Below the pieces are notes generated by a model. That model was not told where the DNA came from. It did no database searches and was given only the letters and a program-made list of their open reading frames with translations. Made by a program: the position numbers and the translations under genes. From an uncultured Christensenella sp. (lineage in GTDB: Bacteria; Bacillota; Clostridia; Christensenellales; Borkfalkiaceae), in contig CAJKUC010000008.1 in the NCBI GenBank assembly GCA_905203015.1, positions 32,373 through 96,372 of the forward strand: a DNA stretch of 64,000 bases, in the 5' to 3' direction. Below are positions 1-7,784 of the stretch, one piece after another (position 1 is the stretch's first letter; each line of letters opens with the position of its first letter).

Positions 1-220
1 TGACGTGTACAACGCCGTTATCGTCTACCCAAGGGACCCGGAACAATACGGCGCGTTCCGGCTCTACGAAACGTTCGAGCAACGCGCTTTTTTCATATTC
101 GGGATGGGCTTCGATTACGGGCACAAGCGAGGTTAAAATCTCCGTTGCCGCCTGATGAAATTCCGTTTCCCCCAGATTTTTTTCTTTGAGTTGTTTCAAA
201 ATTCTTTCTACGTAATTCAC
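1..220 (-). CDS. gdhA: NADP-type glutamate dehydrogenase, N-terminal part (truncated by window edge)
   Basis: Only the first 73 codons lie in the window; the gene runs off the left edge. The translation begins MNYVERILKQLKEKN and includes the segments HPEYEKSALLERFVEPER and VLFRVPWVDDNG, which are typical of the N-terminal dimerisation region of hexameric glutamate dehydrogenase. The enzyme interconverts 2-oxoglutarate plus ammonia and glutamate in the cytosol. I chose the GTG at 218-220 because a GAGGAG Shine-Dalgarno lies just upstream; there is no in-frame ATG nearby. A sigma-A-like promoter lies at 250-278. The catalytic lysine region is outside the window, so cofactor preference cannot be checked. 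The family call is secure from the N-terminal signature; the NADP assignment is by family resemblance. Confidence 0.85.
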   Translation of the reverse strand, partial: MNYVERILKQLKEKNLGETEFHQAATEILTSLVPVIEAHPEYEKSALLERFVEPERAVLFRVPWVDDNGVVHV

Positions 221-249
221 GATCCGTTTCTCCTCGAAATTTTTTGTAT

Positions 250-278
250 ATCATACCACTTTTTTTCCGTTTTTGCAA
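250..278 (-). promoter_or_regulatory. Sigma-A-like promoter of gdhA
   Basis: On the minus strand a TTGCAA -35 box (273-278) and a TATGAT -10 box (250-255) are separated by 17 nt. Transcription would start around 243, about 20 nt before the GTG start of gdhA. No operator is evident. Confidence 0.6.
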
Positions 279-320
279 CAATTTGAAAAGCCTTTTCTCA
301 AAAAAACAGCGTAAAAGTAT

Positions 321-349
321 TTGCGTTTTTTCCGGAAACGGTGTATAAT
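321..349 (+). promoter_or_regulatory. Sigma-A-like promoter upstream of tRNA-Arg
   Basis: TTGCGT (321-326) and TATAAT (344-349) are separated by 17 nt on the plus strand, back-to-back with the gdhA promoter. The predicted start near 356 is about 80 nt ahead of tRNA-Arg, and a terminator-like hairpin at 379-407 lies between them. Whether this promoter feeds the tRNA or only a very short terminated RNA cannot be told from sequence. Confidence 0.55.
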
Positions 350-378
350 TGATATATTATAATGTGATACGGCATTTT

Positions 379-407
379 CCTGCTGTTTAGCAGGCTTTCG
401 TTTTTTT
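379..407 (+). terminator. Terminator-like hairpin between promoter and tRNA
   Basis: The arms CCTGCT and AGCAGG enclose a GTTT loop, followed by CTTTCG and a run of seven T. It looks like an intrinsic terminator but sits about 25 nt after a predicted start site and 30 nt ahead of tRNA-Arg, so it may act as an attenuator or processing element instead. Confidence 0.5.
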
Positions 408-437
408 AAATACACGCCGTTTTCGCTATATACGTTG

Positions 438-512
438 CTTTCCGTAGTTAAATGGATATAACAGCCCCCTCCTAAGGGGCAATTGTGAGTTCGATTCTCG
501 CCGGGAAGACCA
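438..512 (+). tRNA. tRNA-Arg (anticodon CCT)
   Basis: A 75-nt cloverleaf folds with acceptor arms CTTTCCG and CGGGAAG (one G-U pair), a three-pair D stem, a five-pair anticodon stem GCCCC/GGGGC holding the loop CTCCTAA, and a T arm with the loop TTCGATT. The anticodon CCT reads AGG codons. The 3' CCA is encoded (510-512). A strong intrinsic terminator starts immediately after the CCA, so this is a single-gene unit. Confidence 0.93.
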
Positions 513-549
513 AAACAAGCCGCATTCGTGATAGAATGCGGCTTGTTTC
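513..549 (+). terminator. Intrinsic terminator of tRNA-Arg
   Basis: A 15-bp perfect inverted repeat (513-527 with 534-548) has a 6-nt loop and ends in TTT. Its symmetry and the A-rich left flank mean it could also stop transcription from the cupin gene on the opposite strand, whose stop codon is at 577. Confidence 0.85.
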
Positions 550-576
550 ATTTATTCCCGATTATTCCGACGAATT

Positions 577-1218
577 TTATTCCAGCGTTAAAAATAACGC
601 CATTTTAAATTTTTCGGCGGCTATTACGTAATGCCTGCCCTGCTTGGCGAATTTAAAATTTTCTCCCGCTTTAATCGGATATTCCTTTCCCTCATAGCCG
701 ATGATTCCTTCCCCGTCCAACGCGAAAATCAGCGCTTCGCCGGGAGCGGCATGTTCGGAAAGCCCCGTTCCTTTGTCAAACGCCATGATGACGAATTTCG
801 TCTTTTCATTACTCGCTACGTCCATATTCACGATTTTACCGCTCTGATAAGGAACAAGATCTTTCAGACTGAATACGTTTCCCGCTTTAATTGCTTCGTT
901 TATTTTACTGTCACGCCTTATAGTTAATTCCGTATAAACCGCACCGTTTTCGCTTTTCATTCCGATCGGTGTGTTTTCCTCTGTTAAAATCGCCCGATTT
1001 TCTTCCACCACCCTCGCAAAGCCCTTGTTGTTGTAAGCGATCAGCGTTCCGCTGTTCACAATTAACAACTTTTTGCTCTGATATATTTCCGGGCTGATAT
1101 CCGTTTTCTTCGCCAAAGCGAAATAAACGATTCCGCTTAAATCTTCCGAAGATACGGTGCATCCGTCGATAATCTTATTTTCATCCCGTATTGTAAAAAT
1201 TTTACCGAAATCTACCAT
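577..1218 (-). CDS. Double-cupin (RmlC-like) protein of unknown substrate
   Basis: The 213-residue protein appears to hold two beta-barrel halves. The C-terminal half (about 125-213) has cupin-like spacing: LSEHAAPGEALIFALDGEG, then YPIKAGENFKFAKQGRHYV, with a histidine at the usual first metal-ligand position. The N-terminal half is more divergent. Proteins of this design are often small metalloenzymes or ligand-binding sensors, but no substrate can be assigned. It has no signal peptide or membrane segment. The ATG is preceded by a weak AAGG. It shares no operon with a clear partner: tRNA-Arg converges on one side and the GH20 gene lies 89 nt upstream on the same strand. Confidence 0.6.
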   Translation of the reverse strand: MVDFGKIFTIRDENKIIDGCTVSSEDLSGIVYFALAKKTDISPEIYQSKKLLIVNSGTLIAYNNKGFARVVEENRAILTEENTPIGMKSENGAVYTELTIRRDSKINEAIKAGNVFSLKDLVPYQSGKIVNMDVASNEKTKFVIMAFDKGTGLSEHAAPGEALIFALDGEGIIGYEGKEYPIKAGENFKFAKQGRHYVIAAEKFKMALFLTLE

Positions 1219-1307
1219 ATTTATCGCCTTGCCCCGTTCATTATAAGCAATTCCGAAGTTCGTTATTTATTATACCCGATATTACATCGAAAAAAACGCG
1301 CCGCACT

Positions 1308-2933
1308 TTACAAAACGTTCGCCGTGGCGATAACGGAATATATGTTGAAACCTGCACCGTTTACGCCGTATTTTTCGGGATCCGGTTCTCCGCCCGTCGT
1401 AAAATCCAACGTTTTTTCTTCCAGTTCTTCGATTCTTTCCGTTTTTCCCTCGATATAATCTTTCAGTCTGCGGGCACATGATTTCGTGCGCTGCATGATT
1501 CCGCCGAGACGGATATCCTGCACATCGAAGCCGTGCGGCTTATTTTCTTTCATCCACATTTCTTCGTACGCCCGCGTGAATTTTTCGAGTCGGCAAAGCG
1601 TTTCGTCGTATTCGGGAAGCAACGCGGCAAGCATTTTTTTATCGCCTTTCCGATAAGCAAAACGCGTACGGTAGCCGAGATCGTATTTAACCGCCAGCAC
1701 GTCGCACAACGCGGCATAACTTTCAAACATATACCCGTAATTTTTCGTATTTTTTGCCGCCGTATTTAATTTTTCGGCAAGATCCGCATAAATTTTTCTC
1801 TCTATCCCCGTGCCGAGCACGCCGCAATCGAATGTAGAAAGAAAATAATCGGAATACACCATTTGCTTTACGCCGAACATATAATCTTTGCCGCCGATAT
1901 TTTTCGGATAAGGAAAATCGCACAGCATGAAATCGTCCCAATTTTCGCCGACGATTTCCGCAAATTTCTCTTTCGCGTTCTGCACGTCGTCGTTTCCGCG
2001 CGCACATTCCGCCGCATACATCAGCGAAGGCAAAACCGCATACGGAGAACACTCTCCGCCGTTATCCCCCCACATCGTAATCAGAATATCTTTCACGCCG
2101 TGCTTCGTTGCGGCGCCTATCAGGCACTTCGTCTGACGGATCGATTTGGCGTTATCCGATTGAAAGCCCCACCATTTCCATGCTCCGCCCGCGATCCATA
2201 CGTTTCTTCCGAAATCGAGATGGTGCTCTATCATGCACTCCACAAGCGATTCGTCCATATTGTAATAATCCCAGTATACGGGCTGAATGTTTTCGGGCAC
2301 TTTATCCAGCACTTCCTGCGGAATCGCCTGTTTATGGTAATATTCCCCGCCTCCCGCAATACGGAAAAACATATCCGACCACATCATCGGCTTAAATCCG
2401 TATTTTTCGGCAATACGCACCACTCGATTGAGATGATTCAGCAAAATATCGAAACGCTTTACGTCTCCGTGTTTATCGTAATATTTCCCTCTGCCCAGCC
2501 CATGAGCCTCGTCCATACCGATATGGATATTGCGCGACGTGAAACATTCGGCGCAGGTCTGAAACATTTTTTCGATCAGCGCATACGTTTTTTCTTCTTC
2601 CGCAAGCAAAACGTCCTGCGCGTCGTGAATGTCTTCATAAACGGGATAGCGAAAAATCTGATTAAGATGCGCCAACGTCTGTATGCACGGCATCAATTCG
2701 ATCCCGTGTTCCGCGGCAAAAGAGTCGATTTCTTTGAGTTCCTCTTTTGAATAACGCCCTCTGCGATAGCCGAACAGAGGCTCTCCTTCGATTTCGTAGG
2801 TATCTTCCGTATAGAGTTGCAGGCAATTATAGCCCATCTTTTCGAGAATAAGGATAAATCTTTTCAATTCGGCAATATTCATCACCGCATTTCTCGAACA
2901 ATCCAGCATAACGCCGAGATATTTCTTTTCCAT
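1308..2933 (-). CDS. Glycoside hydrolase family 20, beta-N-acetylhexosaminidase-like (intracellular)
   Basis: A 541-residue TIM-barrel enzyme expected to release terminal N-acetylglucosamine or N-acetylgalactosamine by substrate-assisted catalysis. The diagnostic Asp-Glu pair is seen in NIHIGMDEAHGLGRG (Asp141-Glu142). Further GH20-like blocks are WSDMFFR, the aromatic QPVYWDYYNMD, and VWIAGGAWKWWGF. About 150 helical residues follow the barrel. The ATG at 2931-2933 has AGGAGG eight nucleotides upstream; a start 12 codons earlier would place that Shine-Dalgarno inside the gene. No signal peptide is present, so it probably acts on imported oligosaccharides. A sugar kinase of N-acetylhexosamine-kinase type lies 274 bp upstream on the same strand, which supports a HexNAc salvage role. 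Exact linkage specificity is unknown. Confidence 0.8.
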   Translation of the reverse strand: MEKKYLGVMLDCSRNAVMNIAELKRFILILEKMGYNCLQLYTEDTYEIEGEPLFGYRRGRYSKEELKEIDSFAAEHGIELMPCIQTLAHLNQIFRYPVYEDIHDAQDVLLAEEEKTYALIEKMFQTCAECFTSRNIHIGMDEAHGLGRGKYYDKHGDVKRFDILLNHLNRVVRIAEKYGFKPMMWSDMFFRIAGGGEYYHKQAIPQEVLDKVPENIQPVYWDYYNMDESLVECMIEHHLDFGRNVWIAGGAWKWWGFQSDNAKSIRQTKCLIGAATKHGVKDILITMWGDNGGECSPYAVLPSLMYAAECARGNDDVQNAKEKFAEIVGENWDDFMLCDFPYPKNIGGKDYMFGVKQMVYSDYFLSTFDCGVLGTGIERKIYADLAEKLNTAAKNTKNYGYMFESYAALCDVLAVKYDLGYRTRFAYRKGDKKMLAALLPEYDETLCRLEKFTRAYEEMWMKENKPHGFDVQDIRLGGIMQRTKSCARRLKDYIEGKTERIEELEEKTLDFTTGGEPDPEKYGVNGAGFNIYSVIATANVL

Positions 2934-3137
2934 TTGTAAATTTCCTCCTCTTTCCGCCTGCATTTTCAAAATATACCGCAGAGCGTTTCCGCTTTTATTA
3001 TAACAAATTCCGGAAAAATACGCAAAAAAAATCTTTCCCGATTCTTACATTATCTTTCATCGGCGATTTTACGCCGATTCAAACGTATCGTTCGTATCTT
3101 CCGAACGTCGGGAAAGAAGTGAAAAGTCTTATAATAT

Positions 3138-3184
3138 CTTATCGCACGTCATTTTTTCCGAAATCGCACAATCGGTGCGATAAG
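3138..3184. repeat. 10-bp inverted repeat in the GH20-kinase intergenic gap
   Basis: CTTATCGCAC (3138-3147) is repeated in perfect inverted orientation at 3175-3184, with 27 nt between the arms. The position, just downstream of the kinase stop codon on the minus strand, would fit a 3' stem-loop or an operator ahead of the GH20 gene. There is no T run next to either arm, so a simple terminator is unlikely. The rest of the 274-bp gap shows no gene. Confidence 0.4.
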
Positions 3185-3207
3185 AGAACAAACCGTCGTT
3201 TCGATTG

Positions 3208-4308
3208 TTACCGCGCGTATTTCAGTACGATATCACGCATTTCGTCGTAATGCGTAAGCATATCTTTTGCCAGCGCAAGTTGGCAACGCGCGCGCACAAG
3301 ATTGTGTTCGGGATAATCCGTAGAAAAATATTTATCTCCGTCGAGATAATCGGTGAGGAAGCGTACGCCGCATTCCAGCGTCATCGCTATCGCGCCGCCT
3401 GCCAGCGAATCGATCTCTGCTTGCGTGAGAGCATCTTTATCCACGCTGAGGAAACCGCGTGTAAACGCTTCGTATTTGGTGAGATCCAGCGACACAAGCG
3501 AAAGGTCTTTTTCATCCTCCGCGGCGGAATTTGCGCCCGCGCGGATCGCGTCACCGAAATCAAACGCAACGAGCCCGGGCATCACCGTATCGAGATCTAT
3601 TACGGAAAGATGTTCCTGCGTTTTCCGATCAAACAGCACGTTGCTGCATTTCGTATCGTTATGCGTCACGCGAAGCGGCAGAATCCCCGCGCGTTGCGCT
3701 CTGTACGTTTCCGTAGCGCGATTTTCCAGAGCGAGATAATCTTCTATTTCGTTTTTTACGCCCTTCGCCCTGCCGCATACGTCCGCTTCAACGGACTTTC
3801 TGAACGTATCGAACCGCAGAATCGTATTGTGAAAATGCGGGATCGCGATAAAAAGATCCTTGACGGGATAATCGGAAAGATATTTCTGAAATTCGCCGAA
3901 CGCCTTTCCCGATTCTTCCATCACGAATGGCGAAGCGGTCAGAAACGTCTGCGAATCGTCGATAAACCGGCTGCAACGCCAGAATCCGCCCTTTTCGTCG
4001 TAATAGTAATACTTTCCGTCCGTCGTCATCTGATAGTGCAAAACGTAACGCTTCGCGCTTATTCCCGTACTCTTGATTTTTGTACGGATATATTCCGTAA
4101 CGGAAATAATATTATCCATCACCTTTTCGGGATCTTTGAAAACGTATGTATTCACCCCCTGAAGAATATAATCTTTCAATTCTCCGTCGCGGAAAAAATA
4201 CACTTTATACGTCCGGTTGATATGCCCGCTCGTAATTTTTTCGTACGAACGATATTCGCCCTCGATTCCGAATTTTCTGCAGATATTTTCGATTTTTACG
4301 TCCGTCAA
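3208..4308 (-). CDS. APH-fold sugar kinase, N-acetylhexosamine 1-kinase-like
   Basis: A 366-residue phosphotransferase of the aminoglycoside phosphotransferase/choline kinase fold. The Brenner-type catalytic motif is RVTHNDTKCSN (His216-Asn217-Asp218) and the Mg-binding motif is VIDLDTVMPG (Asp238-Asp240), followed by FDFGDAIR. The N-terminal SGHINRTYKV and the LQGVNTYVFKDP segment closely resemble NahK of the lacto-N-biose/galacto-N-biose pathway, which makes HexNAc-1-phosphate from ATP. The start is a TTG with GGGAGG just upstream (short spacing of about 4-5 nt). The intracellular GH20 hexosaminidase that would release its substrate lies next on the same strand. Closely related kinases exist for other sugars, so the substrate is an inference. 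Confidence 0.75.
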   Translation of the reverse strand: MTDVKIENICRKFGIEGEYRSYEKITSGHINRTYKVYFFRDGELKDYILQGVNTYVFKDPEKVMDNIISVTEYIRTKIKSTGISAKRYVLHYQMTTDGKYYYYDEKGGFWRCSRFIDDSQTFLTASPFVMEESGKAFGEFQKYLSDYPVKDLFIAIPHFHNTILRFDTFRKSVEADVCGRAKGVKNEIEDYLALENRATETYRAQRAGILPLRVTHNDTKCSNVLFDRKTQEHLSVIDLDTVMPGLVAFDFGDAIRAGANSAAEDEKDLSLVSLDLTKYEAFTRGFLSVDKDALTQAEIDSLAGGAIAMTLECGVRFLTDYLDGDKYFSTDYPEHNLVRARCQLALAKDMLTHYDEMRDIVLKYAR

Positions 4309-4397
4309 AATGCCTCCCTTCCCCCTTTTTGTTTTTTATGCGCCCGCCGATACGAAAAGAAAATTTCCGTCTGCATTTTTATTATCATGGCGCGTAT

Positions 4398-6233
4398 TTA
4401 TTGCATGTATTTATACGTAGGCACAAGTTCCGCCACGTATTTCTTCATTTCGTCCGTTTCTTCGTAGGCTTTACGATACAGTTTATCGAGTGTATTCCAG
4501 AAATATGCCTCGTCGAGATCGATCGGTTTAGCGATACTGATCATACCGTTCGGCGTTTTTTGCAAGCCTTCTTCCGCCATCAACCGTTCTTCGTATAATT
4601 TCTCGCCTGGCCGCAACCCCGTGCATACGATGGGAATATCCACGTTCGGTTCGTAGCCCGAAAGTTGTATCAGATGGCACGCAAGATCGTAAATACGCAC
4701 GGGTTCGCCCATATCCAGCACGAAAATCTGCCCGCCTTTCGCATACGCCCCGGCCTGTATCACCAGCGATACGGCTTCGGGAATCGTCATGAAATAACGG
4801 ATGATGTTTTTATCCGTAACGGTGACGGGCCCGCCTTCGGCGATCTGTTGCTTGAAAAGCGGAATCACGGAGCCGTTCGATCCCAGCACGTTGCCGAAGC
4901 GCACGGCAACGAATTTCGTGTTTTTGCTGTGCTTGCCCACCGTCTGAATAATCATCTCGCAGATACGCTTCGTCGCCCCCATCACGTTGGTGGGATTCAC
5001 CGCTTTATCCGTAGAAATCTGAACGAACGTTTCCACGGCAAATTCGTCGGCGAGCGTCGCCACGTTCAGCGTACCGAACACGTTGTTTTTCACAGCCTCG
5101 TTCGGGCTCGTTTCCATTAGAGGCACATGCTTATGCGCCGCTGCATGAAACACGATCTGCGGGCGGTATTTTTCAAATACGTCGCGAATCTTGCCTTTGT
5201 CTCTTATGCTTGCGATCAACGTAAGCAGATTCAAAGAATCTCCGTATTTGCGGATCAGTTCCTGTTCGATCGCATAGGCGTTGTTTTCGTAAATATCCAG
5301 AATAATCAGCCGTTTCGGATGATGCGTGGCGATCTGCCTGCAAAGTTCGCTGCCGATCGAGCCTCCGCCTCCCGTCACAAGTACCGTTTTATCTTCGATA
5401 TACGCAAGAATCTGCGTAAGGTCCACCTGCACCTGCTCTCTGCCCAGAAGATCGGAAATTTCCACGTCGCGCAGTTTCGATACCGTCACTTTTCCGTCGG
5501 CGAGTTCGTAAATTCCGGGCAACACTTTTACGGGCTTTTTGCAATCTTTCAAAATCGTGATGATTTCTTTCTGCCTCTTTGCGGAAGCCGAAGGAATCGC
5601 GTAAAAGATCTCGTCGATATCGTATTTTTTCGCCATTTGCGGCGCTTCGGCGATTTCGCCGACGATCTTCACGTTTATTATATGCTTGCCTTTTTTATTC
5701 GGATCGTCGTCCAGGATACATACGGGGCGTTTCGTGGCGTATTCCGACGTAAGCAGATCTTCCACGATCATCGAAGCCGCAACGCCTCCGCCGATAATCA
5801 TCACGCGTTTTTTATCTTTTTCCCCGTGCCTGAAAAACACGGCGAACACCCCGAAAATGCGTACGAAAAATCGCGAAGCGATCACTAAATTGAACAGCAA
5901 CAATCCGAAAAGCAGCGACGTACCTTTCGTAATATATCTGCCGTCCGTAGCCATTGCAAAGCCGGTATTCAGAAGGCTCACGGCAATTACGGCGATGGCT
6001 ATTCTGAACGCGTCGAAAAGGCTCGCCACTTTCAGCACCATGGCATATGCCTGCGCTAAAAAGAGCGCCAGCACCACCACCGCGATATTCGCGAGAATCC
6101 AGCATAACACCACGGCATTGAATTCCTGCGTGGGCGTGGAAAACCAGGCGATCAGCGCCGCGCAGATCACGGAGATGACGTCCGCGATCAAAAACGCGAC
6201 GACATGCCCCGCTTTCGTATGTAAAAATTTCAT
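4398..6233 (-). CDS. Membrane nucleotide-sugar 4,6-dehydratase (CapD/FlaA1/PglF family)
   Basis: A 611-residue protein with four predicted membrane helices in residues 10-130, a first Rossmann-like region (about 143-240), then a short-chain dehydrogenase domain with the NAD motif TGGGGSIGSE (287-296). The active-site segment is STDKAVNPTNVMGATKR (407-423); Met replaces Tyr in the usual YxxxK, which is characteristic of UDP-GlcNAc 4,6-dehydratases of this family. The product would be a UDP-4-keto-6-deoxy sugar for surface polysaccharide or glycoprotein. Full length for the family. A consensus promoter is at 6354-6383 and GAGG precedes the ATG by 9-10 nt. No other glycan-assembly gene is adjacent, so its pathway partners must be elsewhere. 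Confidence 0.88.
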   Translation of the reverse strand: MKFLHTKAGHVVAFLIADVISVICAALIAWFSTPTQEFNAVVLCWILANIAVVVLALFLAQAYAMVLKVASLFDAFRIAIAVIAVSLLNTGFAMATDGRYITKGTSLLFGLLLFNLVIASRFFVRIFGVFAVFFRHGEKDKKRVMIIGGGVAASMIVEDLLTSEYATKRPVCILDDDPNKKGKHIINVKIVGEIAEAPQMAKKYDIDEIFYAIPSASAKRQKEIITILKDCKKPVKVLPGIYELADGKVTVSKLRDVEISDLLGREQVQVDLTQILAYIEDKTVLVTGGGGSIGSELCRQIATHHPKRLIILDIYENNAYAIEQELIRKYGDSLNLLTLIASIRDKGKIRDVFEKYRPQIVFHAAAHKHVPLMETSPNEAVKNNVFGTLNVATLADEFAVETFVQISTDKAVNPTNVMGATKRICEMIIQTVGKHSKNTKFVAVRFGNVLGSNGSVIPLFKQQIAEGGPVTVTDKNIIRYFMTIPEAVSLVIQAGAYAKGGQIFVLDMGEPVRIYDLACHLIQLSGYEPNVDIPIVCTGLRPGEKLYEERLMAEEGLQKTPNGMISIAKPIDLDEAYFWNTLDKLYRKAYEETDEMKKYVAELVPTYKYMQ

Positions 6234-6353
6234 GAATCGTTATCCTCTGTCTTATGGTGCCGAACGCGATCCGATTTTTCCCCTTCCCGCGATCGCATGT
6301 CGGCGTAGTGCGACTGCGACACATTTTCACATGGTTGCCGTCTTATGATCTCA

Positions 6354-6383
6354 ATTATATCACATTTCCGCGGATCTTGTCAA
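6354..6383 (-). promoter_or_regulatory. Sigma-A-like promoter of the dehydratase gene
   Basis: Consensus TTGACA (6378-6383) and TATAAT (6354-6359) on the minus strand with an 18-nt spacer. It gives a leader of about 115 nt. The rest of the 303-bp gap 6234-6536 holds only the terminator of the pseudouridine synthase gene. Confidence 0.7.
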
Positions 6384-6496
6384 GAGTCTTGCAAAAAAAG
6401 CCCGCGGAAAAAGTTTATTTTTTAATTTATCCGATCTTTTCGCCCGATTTGCACGTTTTTTTTAATTTATGTTGCATCGTTCCGTCGGTTTTATGC

Positions 6497-6535
6497 AAAA
6501 AAACGTTTCGTTCCGCAATGCGAAACGTTTTTTCT
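6497..6535 (-). terminator. Intrinsic terminator after the pseudouridine synthase gene
   Basis: The arms AAACGTTTCG and CGAAACGTTT with a 10-nt loop start two nucleotides beyond the stop codon. On the minus strand the hairpin is followed by a run of T. Confidence 0.85.
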
Positions 6536-6536
6536 G

Positions 6537-7622
6537 TTATCTGTTTTTTATCCGCTTTCCGAGCGCGGAATCGGCTGAAAAAAGTCCGAAAAATTCAGAC
6601 GGCACGGGCGCGGAAAACGCGATTTCCTTCTTCGATACGGGATGCGTAAACACTAGGCGCGAAGCATGCAACCCCAGCCGATTCAACGGAGAATCGATAA
6701 GGCCGTATTTTTCGTCGCCTACGATCGGATGTCCGATCTCTTTCATCGCCACGCGGATCTGATTTTTTCTTCCGCTGTCTATCTCCACCCGCAGAAGCGA
6801 AAAATTGCCGTTTTCCCGAATCGTTTCGTATCTCGTCACGGCACGCTTTCCTTCTTTCGGCGATACGCAATAAACGAGGTGGTTTTTATCCTCTTTCAGA
6901 TAAGAAACGATTTCTCCGCTTCGTTCCTCGGGAACGCCTTCCGTCACCGCGTAATATTCGCGCGTTTTCACCAATTCGTTCCAATGCATTTTCAGCATCG
7001 AATGAATTTTAATATCTTTGGCAAACACAAGAACGCCGGACGTTTCTTTATCGATACGGTGCAAAACGTACGCCCGCGCGTTTCGTCCGCTCTGCCGCAG
7101 ATATTCCTCGGCAAGATAATACGCCGAAAGCCGTTCCTTATCGCTTTCCACCGACAGAAGTCCCGCAGGCTTATCGATCGCGAGAAATTCTTCGTCTTCA
7201 TAGATAATTTTCGGCATCGTCGGCTTTGCGACGCGATTCTGCGGCGTTGCCGCCGATTTTTGCCGCGCGTTCTTTTCGCCAGTTTTTCCGTTTTTCGGTG
7301 CGACCGTCTCCGCGCGCAAAGCATTTAATCCGGCAGCGGCGTTTTTCGCGATTTTCACTTCGTCATCTTTCGCCAGAGGAAAATCAAACTGCTTTTCCGC
7401 TCTGCCGTTCACCAGAACTTTTCCGCCCGACAGCAACGATTTCACGTTATTCCGCGACTGGTTGCATTTTTTCAATAGAAATTCCAGCAACGTGTCGCTT
7501 CGCTGCACCTTATATTGTGCCGTATACGTCACGGCGTTATGCGCGTTTCTGCCCGCCGTTTTCGCCTGCGCCCGCGAATCTTCGCGTTTTTTGGTGTATA
7601 ATCTTCTTTTTCCTTCCGCCAT
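6537..7622 (-). CDS. RluA-family pseudouridine synthase with S4 domain (RluC/RluD-like)
   Basis: A 361-residue enzyme that isomerises uridine to pseudouridine in rRNA or tRNA. An N-terminal S4 RNA-binding domain (LLEFLLKKCNQSRNNVKSLL to KVLVNGR) is followed by a basic Ala-rich linker of about 40 residues and then the catalytic domain. That domain carries IDKPAGLLSVESD, the catalytic aspartate in YVLHRIDKETSGVLVFAK, and the C-terminal RKNQIRVAMKEIGHPIVGDEKYG. I prefer the ATG at 7622 (product MAEGKRRLYT) with GGAG upstream. A GTG seven codons earlier is possible but lacks a Shine-Dalgarno. The target site (23S 955/2504/2580 or 1911-1917 equivalents) cannot be fixed from sequence alone. Confidence 0.88.
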   Translation of the reverse strand: MAEGKRRLYTKKREDSRAQAKTAGRNAHNAVTYTAQYKVQRSDTLLEFLLKKCNQSRNNVKSLLSGGKVLVNGRAEKQFDFPLAKDDEVKIAKNAAAGLNALRAETVAPKNGKTGEKNARQKSAATPQNRVAKPTMPKIIYEDEEFLAIDKPAGLLSVESDKERLSAYYLAEEYLRQSGRNARAYVLHRIDKETSGVLVFAKDIKIHSMLKMHWNELVKTREYYAVTEGVPEERSGEIVSYLKEDKNHLVYCVSPKEGKRAVTRYETIRENGNFSLLRVEIDSGRKNQIRVAMKEIGHPIVGDEKYGLIDSPLNRLGLHASRLVFTHPVSKKEIAFSAPVPSEFFGLFSADSALGKRIKNR

Positions 7623-7710
7623 GTTTCGTTTTTTCTCCGTCACGCCGCAAAAAACGCAGAGATTTTGTTGTATATCTCTTTATCTTTGTTTTTTTCGCCC
7701 GATTATGCGC

Positions 7711-7748
7711 AAAAACGCCCCGAAACGAAAAAGCCCGTTTTCGGAACG
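7711..7748 (-). terminator. Intrinsic terminator after yebC
   Basis: On the minus strand a stem of about 12 bp, including two G-U pairs and a bulged A, is followed by TTTTT. It lies about 37 nt downstream of the yebC stop. Confidence 0.65.
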
Positions 7749-7784
7749 TTTATTTGTATAAATCGCACGACAACCCCGAAAAAA

